Below, piece by piece: positions 39,601 through 53,686 of a stretch of 64,000 nt of DNA; position 1 is the stretch's first letter, and every line of letters begins with the position of its first letter. The notes under the pieces were generated by a model. That model was not told the origin of the DNA and did no database searches. It saw nothing but the letters and a program-made list of their open reading frames with translations. The stretch comes from Sapria himalayana (Eukaryota; Streptophyta; Magnoliopsida; Malpighiales; Rafflesiaceae), in assembly GCA_029783825.1 (NCBI GenBank), contig JAREIK010000691.1:203933-267932 (forward strand), written 5' to 3'. The translations under genes were made by a program, and so were the position numbers.

Positions 39601-40164
39601 GATCTCACATACAAAGTTTTAAAACAGCAATGTGCTAAATGTATACAGTGGAATGCTCCGCCGGTTGGTAAACTTTCACTTAATACGGATGGGAGTTTTA
39701 GCAGGGACACTAGAATAGCAGGAGGAGGCGGGGTAATAAGAGATCATACAGGGATAGTACAGAGAGCTTTCACCAGATCTAGTAGAGCCTCCTCGGCTTT
39801 AGAATCAAAAAGTAGAGCATTAAAATCAGGGTTAGAGATATGTAAGCAGCTAAACTTTAAAAACATTGAAGTTCAGGTAGATTCAAAATTATTAATTGAT
39901 ACAATAATCAATAAGAAAATATTATGGAGGTATGAAGAGGATCTATAAGTAATTCTTAGTCTTTTGGACGAACTGAAGGCCTCAATAATACATATATATA
40001 TAGAAGCTAATAATCTAGCGGACAGTCTATCTAAAATAGGCACCACCAGAGGAGATATAGAATATAATGAGAAATTCATGCCAAATAAACTAAAGGGAAT
40101 ATCATGTTTAGATAAAATGGGTTTTCCTTATATTAGAACAAATAAACAGACCACGAAGGTATGA
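39601..40164 (+). pseudogene. LINE RNase H domain remnant
   Basis: From about 39649 the reading is WNAPPVGKLSLNTDGSFSRD, then GGGGVIRDHTG, LESKSRALKSGLEICKQLNF, IEVQVDSKLLIDTIINKK, and after a stop at about 39946, LDELKASIIHIYIEANNLAD. The four acidic catalytic positions of RNase H1 appear kept: D in NTDGS, E in LESKS, D in VQVDSK and D in NNLADSLSK. This type of domain degrades the RNA strand of RNA-DNA hybrids and is found at the ORF2 C-terminus of many plant LINEs. One in-frame stop and the break from the zf-RVT frame make it nonfunctional. The frame closes at 40164. Confidence 0.88.
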
Positions 40165-41373
40165 CAAAGTCTCATCTTTCTGCTAGATTGTGCGAGAATT
40201 CACCATTGCAGAGAATGTCTGTCTCACAATTACATACATATTAACTCTGCTTTTCGGCAGAAAAATGAGTATCTTAAAATATGGTATAAATGTAAGGGTA
40301 GAATAGTGCATAGCTAAAATGAAGGAGATCCCATTGTAGGATTTGTTAATTCTGCATTTTGGTGGAATAGTGTATAGTTAAAATGTAAGGGTGTCATAAT
40401 AATATGTATGTAATTAGAAATTCTGCATATCCAAAATATGTGCTAATTCTGCATTTCGGCAGAATTCGATATTCTCTTTAGAAAGGATGTACTTTAACTT
40501 TTCTTGCAGGACAATATGTATTCTGTCTTTTCCTTGCATAATGTTAAAGAGGAGAAATCGACAATTCTGTGGAGCTTTAGTCTTTTGTTGTATAAGTTTA
40601 ATCAAGGATAAAGGTAATAGGGTGTCAAGAACTGGTAGGCACGGTCATTTTTTTGTTTTCTCTTTGGTTTTGTTACAGGATCGGCAGTGTATAAACGAGG
40701 AAGGAAGACGACTGGAAACTTGTGAAGAAAAGAGCCAGACGCACGGGGAAGAGGAGAGATAGAGGCCCGACCACATGGGCAGCACTACCCCATATGCTGA
40801 CTAAAACTGCCTCCAGTGTTGCTGCTGCTGCTAAAGAGCCTCCAGTGCTGCTGCTGCTGCTGCCTTGAAGAAAAGAGCCCTCAGTGCTGCTACTAAAACT
40901 ACCTCCACACAGATATAGAGACAATATCAAATAAAGGAGTACATATCATGGAAAACCTGCCTAAACAAAAATTAGGATGATGGGAGAATAAAGAAGAAGC
41001 TGGGGAAAGTCTGCTGCTGTCTGTTGCTGCCATATGCGAAGTCTGTTGTTGCTAGGGGAGAACAAAAATTTACACAGTGCATATACCCAAGTAGAAAGCA
41101 CTTTGTTGCTACCATGAGTCCTCCCGCTGCTGAGATGAATATACCTGCTGGTGTGGAAAGTCTACATGCGGTTCAATGTTATATAATAATGAAGAATCAC
41201 AAAGAGAGCGGCTTCCGTCACAGTTAATCTTAAATAAGGATAATTCTCTATATTTCGGGCTAGGGAATTGCCCTGTAAATGGAATGTCTTATAAATAGCT
41301 TTCTTAGGTTGTAAAGGTTTTCCTCAGCCTACAAGTGAGGGGTATGTTTTCTTTAATAAATAATAAAAGCCTT

Positions 41374-41380
<7 letters not shown>
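40165..41380 (+). other. LINE 3' untranslated region
   Basis: No coding signal. It contains repeated AATTCTGCATTTCGGCAGAA-like segments (about 40240-40260, 40345-40370 and 40444-40470), and CTGCTGCTGCT runs at 40815-40890 with near-duplicate GCCTCCAGTGCTGCTGCTG and GAAAAGAGCC segments. The end has AATGTCTTATAAATAGCTTT...CAGCCTACAAGTG...AATAATAAAAGCC, a pattern recalled from plant LINE 3' ends. There is no A tail; the sequence passes into a TA run. Confidence 0.75.
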
Positions 41381-41433
<53 letters not shown>

Positions 41434-44400
41434 ATACACATAGAGATAGCTAGAAAAATAGATAGAAAGACAAATAGATTGACAAACAAATAGAAAGATA
41501 GATAGATAGATAAATAATTAAATAGATAGACAGATAACCAAATAGACTGCTAGAGAGATAGACATATATATAGATTTGATGATTGATAGATATTTAGATT
41601 GATAGACAGACATATCGATAGACATTTAGATTTTAGACACATATAGACATTGACAAATAGATAAATAAATATATAGATATGTATATAAATAGATAGGTAG
41701 ATAGATAGATAGATAGAAAAATATAAAGGTTAATAGATAAATAAATAGACAAGAAGACTAATAAACTGATAGACTAATAAACTAAGAGACTGATAGATAA
41801 TTTGATAGTTAAATAGATAAATAGATAGATATATACAAATAGACAATTAGATAAACTAATATATATATATATATAAGTAGATTGACTAATATACCGAAAG
41901 ACTTATAGATAGAAAGATAGTTAGATAGTTAGATAGACAGAAATATAGATAGTTACATAGATAGATAGATTGATATATAGACATATATACAATTAAATAG
42001 ATAGACATATAGATAGATTTTTAGATAGACATATAGATAGATAAATAGATACACAGATAAATAGATAGTCAGATAGACAAATAGATAGATAGATAGTAAA
42101 TTCATAGAGAGATAATAAGATAAACTATTGATAAATAAACAAATAGATAAGTAGACAGATTGATTGATTGATCAATTGATAGATAGATAGATAAATTACT
42201 ACATAGTCTAATAGACTTATATATATATATATATATATAGATAAATAAAGAAACATATAGACAAATAAAATGAATGATAGAAAGATAGATATATAGATAA
42301 AGAGTTAGATAGATATACATATAGATATATAGATTGATATATATATAGATAGATAGATAGATAGTTTAATAGATGAATACAAATATTGTGAAAAGACATA
42401 TTGAAAGATAGATAGATAAATAGATTGAAAAATCGACAGATACAAACCTAGATAGAGAGACAAATAGGCAGATAGACAGATAGAAAGAAAGATAGATAGA
42501 AAAATAAATAATTAAATATATAAACATGTAGATAGATAGATAATTAGAAATATAGACAGATATATAGATAAACAAATAGATAGATAGGTAGATAGATAGA
42601 TAAACAGATAAATATATAGATTGACAATTAGATAGATAGATAGATAGATAAATACATAGGTACATAGACACATAGACACAATAACACATAGACACATTGA
42701 CACATAGAGACATAGACAAATAGACACATAGAAACATAGAAACGTAGACATATAGATAGAGATAGATTGATAGATACAAAGAGAGACATACATACAGATA
42801 GACAAATAGATATATACATAGATAGAGAGATAAGTAAATAGAGAATTAGACAAATAAAAAGATAAACAAATAGAAAGATAGAGAGATAGATTTATAGACA
42901 GTTAGATAGATAGATAGATAGATAGCTAGATAGCTAGATATATAGATTGTTTGATAGACAAATATATATTGATAGATTGATTGACAAATATATAGATAGA
43001 AAGATATACATATATTCAAATATACAGATAGACAAATAGTTAGATAGATAGATAAATAGACTGATATACAAAAGAGATAGACAGACAGACAGATAGATAA
43101 CTCGCTAGATAGACAATTAGATAGATATATATATATATATATATAGACAGACAGAAAAATAAATATGTAGATAAATAGATTAACAAAAATATATATAAAT
43201 AGATAGATAGACTAATAGAAAGAAAGAAAGATATAAATACAGAAATATTGACATATAAATAGATAGATAGTTAAATAATTATAAAAATTGATAGATAGAT
43301 ATACATATACATAGATTAATTATTGACATATAGATAGTTTGACAAATAGAAAGATAGTTGCATAAACAGATAGATAATTAGACAGATAGATAGGTAGACA
43401 GATTAATTGATAGACTAATAGTTTGATAGACAAATAGATAGTTAGAGATATATAATTAAGACAAATATATAGATAGATAGATATATAAAAGATAGATAGA
43501 TAGACACATAGATTGATAGTACATAGATATATAGAAAGATAGACAAATATATATATTTATTGATATTCTAATACATAGAAAAGATGTTTAGACAATTAGA
43601 TAGATAGATAGATTAAAAGATAGACATTTTAATAGATATCAAGATAGATAGTTTGATAGTTACAAATATAGTTAAGGAGACATATAATCAATTAGACAAA
43701 TAAATAGAAGGATAGATAGATAAAGAGAGATATAAATATATATAGATAGGTAGTTAAATAGATAGAAAGATATATAGAGAAATAGACACAGATTGATATA
43801 TAGATGGATAGATAAATACATATACAGATATATAAACATATAGCAAATAGACAGACTGACAGATCAATAGATAGATAGAAAAACATTTGGATAGTTAGAT
43901 AGATAAATATAAAGATAGATAGATAAATACATAGGTTGATATATAGATAGACAGATTTAATGAATGGCTAATAGACAAAATTACAATTAAACAATTAGAT
44001 AGATAGATAAAAATATAGAGAGATCGATAGATAGATAAATAAACAAAAAGATAGATAAACATATAGATAGATATATAAAATGACAAATATAAAAATATAT
44101 AGATAGATTGACCAAAAGATTGATAGATAAATAAAAAAATACATAGACAGTTAGACAGATATATGGATAGGCGGAAACATTGATAGATAGATATATAGAT
44201 AGAAAAAAATCATATAGATAGTTAGGCATATAAACAAATAGACAAATAGATAGATAGACAAGTAGATAGATATAAATATAGATGTATATATAGATACACA
44301 CACACACACACACAAATAGGCAAATAGACAAATATATATATATATATATATCTATTAATTTATTTATATTTATATTTATATTTAGAAAGATAGATAGATA

Positions 44401-44676
44401 AACAAATAGATACACATATAAATATATAGATAATTAGGTAGATAGATGGACTATTAGACAGACAAATAGATATAAAGATAGATAGATTTGCTGAAAGATA
44501 AAAAGATAGTTATAAAGATAAATGGATCGACAAAAAGGAAAAAATATAAATCGACATAAATATAGATAGATAAATAGACACTTAGACAGATAAATAGATA
44601 TATAGATAAACGATAGAAATAAAGAAAATAAAATAAATAGATATACATACAGATAGACAAATAGATAGATTAACAA

Positions 44677-44717
<41 letters not shown>

Positions 44718-45854
44718 TAGATATATAGATAGAAAGATAGACATATATATAGAAAGATAGAGAGAGACAAAGATAAATATATAGATAGATAGATTAACAT
44801 ATAGATAGAGAGATGTTAGATAGATAGATAGATATAATGAAAAGTAGACGTATAGAAAGATAGTCATATAGATATTTAGAAAAATAGATAGATAGATAGA
44901 TAGACACACATATATATACAAAGATATATAATTCGATAGATATATAGATAGATAGATAGATAAAAAATAAATAGATAGTTAGATAGATAGATATACAAAT
45001 AGATAGATATAGAAATAGGCAGATTGACAAATAGACAAATAGATATTTAGATAGATAAATAGATAAATTGATTGATTTACAAAAAGACAGTTCGACATAT
45101 ATATAGATAGATACATACATACATAGATAGATAGACGAATAGATAAATATACAATTAGTAAGATAGATATATAGACAAATAGACAGATAGATAGTTTGAC
45201 AGACAGATAGACTGATAAATAGATAGATAGATTCATAGACAAATAGATAGAAAAATATAAAGAAATACATGAAAGATAGAAAGAAAGATAGATGGATAGA
45301 GAGAAAGATAGACAATAGATAGATATAGAGATAAATACATCTGATTATAGATAAATAAATAGATATAAAGATAGACAAATAAATACATAAACAGAAAAAC
45401 AAAAAGTTAGATAGACACATAGATAGATAGATAAATAGAGACACAAATCAACAAATGCACAGATAAAATGATAGATATATAGACATATAGATAGATTCAT
45501 AAATTGATAGATATATATATATATAAATATAGATAGGTAGATTGATTGTTTGATTGATTGATTGATTGATAAACATATATATTAAAAGATAGATAGATAG
45601 ATACATAGAAACATAGATAGATAGAATGATTAATATATAAAAATATAGAAAGACATATAGATAGATATAAAGATAGATAGATAGATAGAAAGGTAGACAC
45701 ATAGACAAGTAGAGTATTAGACAGATAGACAGGTAGATAGATAGATTGATCGATAGATAGATAGATAGATAGATAAATAGATAGACACATATACTAATAG
45801 AATTATATACTAAAAGATTATTAGAGAAATATACTTTGAGATAGATAGATAAAT

Positions 45855-45893
<39 letters not shown>

Positions 45894-46289
45894 CAAATAG
45901 ATAGTTAGAGATATAGATGTTTAGATAGTTAGACAAATAGATAGATAAACTAATAGTCTAATAGATGAATATAGTGATTGAAATAAAGATAGTTAGATAG
46001 ATAAAAAGATAGATAGGTAGGTAGACAGATAGAGAAGTATACTTTTAGATAAATAGATTGTTTGATCGATAGATAGATAGAAAATAGATAGACACATATA
46101 CTAATAGAATTATATACTAAAAGATTGATAGAAAAATATACTTTGAGATAGATAGACAAATAGAAAGATAAATAGATAGATAGATAGATAGATAGACAGT
46201 TATAGATATTGACATTTAGATCATTAATCAAATAGATAGATAGACTGATAGTCTAATAGATGAATAGAGTGATAGAAAGAAAGACATAC

Positions 46290-46320
<31 letters not shown>

Positions 46321-48608
46321 CTAATTGATAGATAGATAGGTAGACAAATTGACTGATATATAGATGTAATGATAATTAGATAGACATGTTGAAAAATAGC
46401 TAAAATTAAAATAAATAGATATTCAGGTAGGCAAGTAGATAGAAAGATAAATAGAAACATATACAAATATATAGAGCTACAAATAAATAGATAGGAAGAT
46501 AGATAGATTGATTGATAAATATATATGTAGAAAGTTTGATAGACAGATATATATATATATATATATATAGGCAGATATATACATAGGTAGATATATACAT
46601 AGATAGATAGACACCTAGACCCAGAGAGAAATAGACACATATACACATATACACATAGACACATAGACTCATTGACACATATATATTTCTACACATAGAG
46701 ACATAAATACATAAACACCTAGACACATTGTCACAAAGACACAGACATATAGATAGATACCAAGAAAGAAAGATAGACAAATAAATTAATAGCCATATAT
46801 GCATATAGATAGATAGATAAAAAATAGTCAGATAGATAGATAAACAAAAATATAAATAGATAGATAGATATATAGATACACATATTGTCATATAGCCAGA
46901 TAAATAAATAGATAGATAGATATACAAATTGATAAATAAACCAAAAGGTAGATAGCTTGATAAATAAATATACATAAAGAGAGATATATCGATAGATAGA
47001 TAATAGTTAAACATATAAAAAGATTGAAAGATAAAAATATAGATAGCTTCAGGGATAGACAAATAGTTATTTAGAGAGATACATAGATAGACAAATAGAT
47101 AGATATCTAGATAGATATATAGATAGATATATAGATAGATAGACAGACAAATAGACATTTTACAAATAGAAAGATTGATAGATAAACACATAGATATACA
47201 GATAGATAGACAGATAGATTGATACACATATAGATAGAAAGACAAATTAGTAGATACTCATATATAAATTTATACATATAGACAAATACATAAATAAATA
47301 GAAAGACTAATAAACCAATAAATATATAAAAAAATAGATAGATAGACATATCAAAAGATTGTAAGATATACAAATAGAAAGATAGTGAGATAGAAAGATA
47401 GACAGAAAAACTAATAGAGAAATAGTCATATATATAGAAAAAAAAGAAATATAAATTGACAGATAGAAAGATATACAAATTGAAAGTTAGAGAGATAAAT
47501 AGATAATAATAAAGATATATAGATAGATAGACAGATAAATACATAGATACATAGACAGATAGATAAATAGACTGATAGATAGATATATAGATAGATACAG
47601 AGATACACAAATATACATATAGATTGATAGCTGGATAGATGGATAAACAAATATAGAGATAGATAAATAGATAGATAGATCGATACTTAAATAAATAGAC
47701 AGATAGACTATTGTTTACATAGATACATAGATAAATAGACATACAGACACATAGACAGACACACAGATAGATAGATAGATAGATCGATATATATATATAG
47801 AAAGATAAACAGATACATAGATAGATAAAAAAAATAAACAAATAGACAAATTGATATAAAGATAGATAAATAGATATATATGTAGACAGACAGATAAATA
47901 GATACAAAATTAGACATATAGAAAGATAACATATAGATAGATTGATTGATTGACATATAGATAGAATAATAGATAGATTGATTGACAGGTTGATAAATAA
48001 ATTGATAAATAGATTGATCAAAAAATAGATATATAATTAGATAGTTATACATATTAACATATAGATAGCTAGATAGCTAGATAGATAAACTATAAAACAA
48101 ATAGACAGATAAATCAATTTATATATTGATAGTAAAACATATAGATAGATAGTCAAAAAATCAAAAATGACGATAAGCATATAAGAATATAGATAGTTTA
48201 ACATATATATATATATACACACATATAGTAAGATAGGTAGATATAAAGATAGACTCCTAGATAGATAGATAGATAGTTAGTTAGATAGATAAATCATCTC
48301 ATTGATAAATGGGAAGATAGACAGATAGACAGATTGATTGATTGATAAACAAAAAGTTAGATAAATAAATAGATGGACAGATAGATTGATTGGTAGATAG
48401 TAGGATAGATAAATAGCTAGATAGATAGATTGATAGGTATATATATAAATTGGCAGATAGATAGATATCCAAATTGACAAATAGAGACATAGGTAGATAG
48501 ATAGATTAATAGATAGTTAGTTAGATAAATAGACATAAGTATAGATAAACAAATAGAAAGATAGATTGATAGATAGATAGACAAAAATCCTAATAAAAAG
48601 ATAGATAC

Positions 48609-48643
<35 letters not shown>

Positions 48644-51296
48644 TAGAGAATTATAAACAGATAGGTAGATAGACTAATAGTTTGATTAATATTTATAGAG
48701 TTAGATAGATATAAAGTTAGACAAATAGATATATTGAAAAATAGATAAAAAGATAGACAGATAGCCAAAGAGATAGAAAAATAGATAGATTGATTAATAC
48801 ATACATAGACAAATATAATGATAGACATATATATACATAGATAGATAAAAAGATAGATAGATACATAGATTGACAAATAGACTGATAGAAAGTTAAATAT
48901 ATAGATAGATTAATAGATCGATAGATAAATAGAAAGGTAGACTGATCAACAAATTTGTACATAGGTAGATGAGTAGAAAGATAGATATATAGATAGACAA
49001 ATAGTTAGATAGATAAATAGATAGATAGATAGATAGATAAACAAATAGATGGATAGATTGATAGGAGATAATTATATGGATAGATAAATAGATACATAGA
49101 TTTACTAATAGACTGATAGTTATATTGATAGTTAAATTGTCAGATAGTTTGGAAAATAAATATATAGACAGGTAGATAGATAGACACATAGATAAATACA
49201 TAAAAAGATATAGAGATAGGTAGAGAGATAGTTGGGTAGATAGATAGACAGACAGATAGATAGATAGATAAACAGATAAATAGAGAGACATATAAACATA
49301 TACACAATTAGAAAAATTTATTAATAGACACATAGATAGACATATATATAGTTAGATAGATAGATAGATAAATAGATTGACAAATAGATTTATAATTAGA
49401 AAGTTATAAATATTAACATATAGACATCTAGATAGATAGATAGATAGATAGACTGTTAAAAAAACAGACAGATAGATAGATTTCTAGAATGACAAATAAA
49501 CATATATTTAGATAGACAAAAAAGTAGATTGGAGGATAAGTAGATAAAGATATAGATAGTTTGACATATATATATATATAGACATATAGTTTGATAGATA
49601 GATTGAAAGATAAAAAGATAGATAGATAGATAGATAATCATATAGACAGATATATAGATAGATAAATGGGAAGATAGACAGATAAACAAATATACTGATA
49701 GAGAGATAGATTGATAGATGAATAGATAAATAAAAAAATAAATAAATAGATAGATAGTAAGATAGATATTTATATAGATAGATAGATATATAGATATATA
49801 AATTGATAGATAGATAGAATTCCAAATAGACAAATAGACAGATCACTATTTATACACTTAGACAAATAGATAGATAGAGATAGTTAAACAGATAGATAGA
49901 TAAATAGATAGACAAATTGCCTAATAAAAAGATAGAAAAAAAGGTAGATAGATTGATACACAAATAGATATATAGAAAGATAGAGAGATAAATAAATAAA
50001 TAGGCCGATAAGTAGATAAAAAGAAAGACATATATATAGATTGACAAATAGATATATAGTCTGATAGATAAATTGATAGATAGCTAAAGAGATAGTTAGA
50101 TAGATAGATAGATTCATAGAAAGTTAAATATAATGACTAATATACTAATAGTCTGATTAATAGTTAAAGAGTTAGATAATTAGATAGTTATACAAATAGA
50201 TATATTAGATAGATAGATAGATAGATAGATAGCTATACAGTTTGGAAAATAGATAGATAGGTTGATAGATAGATAGGAAAATATAATTATAGACATATAG
50301 ACAGAGAAATAGATAAATATATTATAGATAGATAGATAAAGAGATTAATAAAAGAGAAAGAGATAGATAGAAAGATAGATAGATAGACAAATAAAAAAAA
50401 TAAAGTTAGTTAGATAAAAAAAGTGGTAGATAGGGAGATGGATATAAATGTAGATATACATATAGACAAATAGTAATATATATAGATAGATCGATCGATC
50501 AATCGATAACCAAAAAGATAGATATATAGATAGATAGATAGATAGCCAAAAACATAGATAGATAGATAGATAGATAGGTAGACAGTTAGATAAATAAATA
50601 GATAGGATGATAAATATAATGATAGAAAAATATATATACTAATAGAGTGATAGTTCGATTGATAGTTAAATTGTTAGATAGTTAGTAAATAGATATATAG
50701 ACAAATAGACAGATAGACATATAAATAAATGTGCAAATAGATACAGAAATAGGTAGATTGATAGATAGGTAGATAGATAGGCAAATAGATAGATATGTTG
50801 ATAAAAAGATATATATATATTAACTAAAAGACTGATGACCGAAAAAAAATTAGATAGTTAGAAAGATATACAGATTGAAAGATATATAGTTAGACAATTA
50901 CAAAGATATAAAAATAGGTAATTATAGATCCAGACAAATAGACAAATAGACAAATAGATAGATAGATATATAGATAGACATGAAGATAGATAGATAGTTA
51001 AATAGATAAAGAATTAGACAAATAGAGAGAGAAATACATAGATAGATAGAAAGATAGACATATAGACAAATAAATAGATAGATAGACATACAGATAGATA
51101 GATAGATACATACATACATACATACATTCATAGATAGATAGATAAATAAAAAGATATATAGGTAGATAGTCAAATAAAAAGATATATTTTATATAGATAT
51201 ATAGATATGTAGATATATAGGCAGATAGAATGATAGACAAATAGTTAGATAAATAGATTTACATATATACTATTTGGTAGATTGACAAATAGATAT
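41381..51296. repeat. Degenerate (GATA)n array, part 2
   Basis: This continues part 1 after the LINE with the same strand orientation and the same variants, starting with a 50-bp TA run. It ends at 51296 directly against the left terminus of element B. Sub-blocks in which GACACATA dominates lie at 42655-42760 and 46610-46750. Long diverged units recur, such as the ACTGATAGTTATATTGATAG / CAGTTTGGAAAATA family near 49110, 50150 and 50640. Frames on the minus strand are repeat translations. Confidence 0.97.
45780..46290 (+). repeat. About 306-bp direct duplication inside the GATA array
   Basis: The marker ATACTAATAGAATTATATAC, with AAAAGATT and ATATACTTTGAGATAGATAG, occurs at about 45790 and again at about 46096. 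The following TAGTCTAATAGATGAATA marker occurs at about 45954 and 46249. The unit is therefore larger than the tetranucleotide, and the copies have since diverged by several substitutions. Confidence 0.85.
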
Positions 51297-51900
51297 CATT
51301 ATAGAAAAATTTCAAATACCTTGGAAAAAATCCCTAGCTAAATAGGATTTTTCTATTGCTAAAACAGAATAACGATGGATTAATAACCGAAGTTTTCCAA
51401 AACTAATGTGCTCATCGCAAAAATTAATGTTCGAAAAATTCTCTATCAAAAAAATTTTAATGACGTAAAATTCCTTAGCTAAATTTATTTTTTCCCTTGC
51501 TAATTTTGTTCGTATTTTAGATTTACAGAAATGTCCCTAACTAAATCAGGAAGGGAAAAATCCTTAGCTATCTTCATTCTAAAATTATTTTGACTATTTT
51601 ATTTTTTTTACAAAAAAATTGATTACATATTTTTAAGTTTTTATATTAAATTAAATAAAAACATAAACTATAAACCATAATTTATAATTAACAAAAAATA
51701 AAGCAGTTAATAAATTTTTTTGATACTATATATTATATTGTTAAAACAAAAACATAACGAAATTCTATTTCATCTTCTTCATCAATACATTTAACGACAT
51801 TGCATAAAGTATAATCTACTAATGAAATTGACGTTCCTTTCATTCCCACAGCTCCTCTGGTCACTAGTAAAGGAATCATAGCCATATTTCTATATCACAG
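51297..51900 (+). repeat. Left terminal arm of element B
   Basis: It aligns by eye with 4196-4780 in the same orientation, and with the reverse complement of 17130-17633. TAGCTAAAT and TTAGCTAAAT motifs, ATTAAATTAAATAAAAACAT, AATTAACAAAAAATAAAGCA and GTTAAAACAAAAACATAACG recur in order. Confidence 0.82.
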
Positions 51901-53634
51901 CTTCCTACTATAAAAAAACAAAAAATAATGACCCACCTCAAGTCTCGACCTTGTTAATTTATTGCTGAAGAATGAAAATGATCCACCTCGGCACGAATAT
52001 GAGCCATCATATTGAACATGAATGCTTCGAAAAATGAAGAGCCCAAATTGGAGTGATCATCAGCTTCTACCAGCAGAATCCTTCCATTAATTATTGTTTT
52101 TTAAGAAAAAAATGCAAAACAAGACTATTTTTTTCCACTTTAATAAGAAGCACATGCAAAGCATGCCTAAAAAGCAAGAGTACACACTCATATATTTTAA
52201 ATTTATTAGATATGATAATTTTAATAAGAACCAGACATAATCTAGATCCTCAAACCTCTGAACACAGTTTTCTACCATCATCTCAACAAATCAAACCTAA
52301 GAATGGATGTAGTGAGACCAATGTGAGGTGGAAATCCTATGCAAATAAGATTCTAGATCAGTTTAGGTCATTAGGAGTAACCCTACATTTTTATTGGTGT
52401 CCATTATATATAACGATATCTACAACATGTATAACTACATGCTTTAGAAGCTTAATATCCATTCATATCATTCATCTAATTCATACATGTTTTATTTGTA
52501 TATTGTATAAACCTTAATCATTTTCCCATATATTTTAGTAACTTAAATTTAATTTTTTCTAACTTAAATGTATTTTTATTGTATTTTTATATGTTTGTAT
52601 TAATTATTATGCTTTAATATATTTAGGGTTTGTATTTTTGTTTCATTTAATATCATTTAACTAAAATTGATTTCTAATAAAATGTTCATTTGTTAAAATT
52701 CATGTTGTAAATTTCAAAACAAATAACAATATGTCTGTGTAAGAAATATTATAAAAAGTTTTTAAAATATATATATGATGTAGTTTCAATTTCAAAGATA
52801 AAACTTTTAAAATAAAATTTATTTAAAAAAAAAAATTTGCACCTCATAATATTCAATATGTTATATTTATTATAAATAAATAATGTTTGAAATGTATATC
52901 TTAATTACAAAAAAAAACATTGTCAAGTATTTAATTTGAAAAAAAAAATTTAAAAATAATTATTTAAAAAAATAAATTCATATATTAATATGGTCATTTA
53001 TATATTTTGAATAAAATAAAAAAAAATAATTAGTTGTAGAAAAATTTGCTCATATATTTATATGGTAATATGTTTTGTTTGAACATAATTAAAGAAATAA
53101 TTGATTTTTTACAAAATATTAAAAGGATGTATTTATATGCACTATATTATATTTATTTCAATATTAAATTTCTAAAAATTTATTAATAACAATAAATAAT
53201 AGGCAAAAATTTATCATAGAACATTAATATTTTAATAAAAAAATTATATAGAAAAACAAAAACAATATTATCTATTTATGAACTATATTTTCATTTTTAA
53301 CATAATTGTAAAAACAAAATAATTTACAAATATGTCAACTTCATTTTTTATATAAGTATAATGATATTTATTTTAATATAAATATTAAAAAACAACTATT
53401 TGAATAAAATATAAGCTCATATATATAATTCAAAATTTGATTTTACACATTAATTTGTTTCACACTCACACACTCACACACATGCATACACACACACACA
53501 CATGCATACACACACACACACACACAAATATTTGTTTGAAATATAAATAATTTTCAATATTTTATAAATTGTGTACAATATATAATATTTTATTTTAATT
53601 AAATGTTCAAAATCAAAAAATTTTAAATACATTT

Positions 53635-53686
<52 letters not shown>

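Larger units (their letters stand above)
38715..41380 (+). mobile_element. 5'-truncated non-LTR retrotransposon (plant L1-type LINE)
   Basis: About 2.7 kb of non-GATA sequence interrupts the array. In order it contains the C-terminal edge of a reverse transcriptase, a zf-RVT region, an RNase H domain and a 3' untranslated region ending AATAATAAAAGCCTTTTTTT. That order and the 3' end are typical of plant L1-clade LINEs. The 5' part of ORF2 and all of ORF1 are absent, as with 5' truncation during target-primed reverse transcription. Flanking TA-AAAGATA sequence fits a target-site duplication. The coding parts hold several stops, so the copy is inactive. Since it is nested within the GATA array, it arrived after the array existed at that place. 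Confidence 0.9.

Noticed and set aside
40683..41227. Short ORFs in the LINE 3' region
   Set aside because: They fall in the untranslated part downstream of RNase H, overlap CTG-type runs and have no domain.
26851..51240. Minus-strand ORFs up to 356 codons in the GATA array
   Set aside because: Same artefact as in the left array: hydrophobic I/Y/L/S repeat peptides that resemble membrane proteins only by composition.
26871..51296. Centromere or sex-chromosome identity from the GATA repeat
   Set aside because: GATA arrays are known from both settings, but nothing in the window gives a chromosome position; no centromeric retrotransposon or classical centromere satellite is recognised.
52053..52517. 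154-codon ORF in element B
   Set aside because: Longest non-repeat frame outside the LINE, but no motif, no homologous frame in element A and no sign of splicing or conservation; chance is likely.
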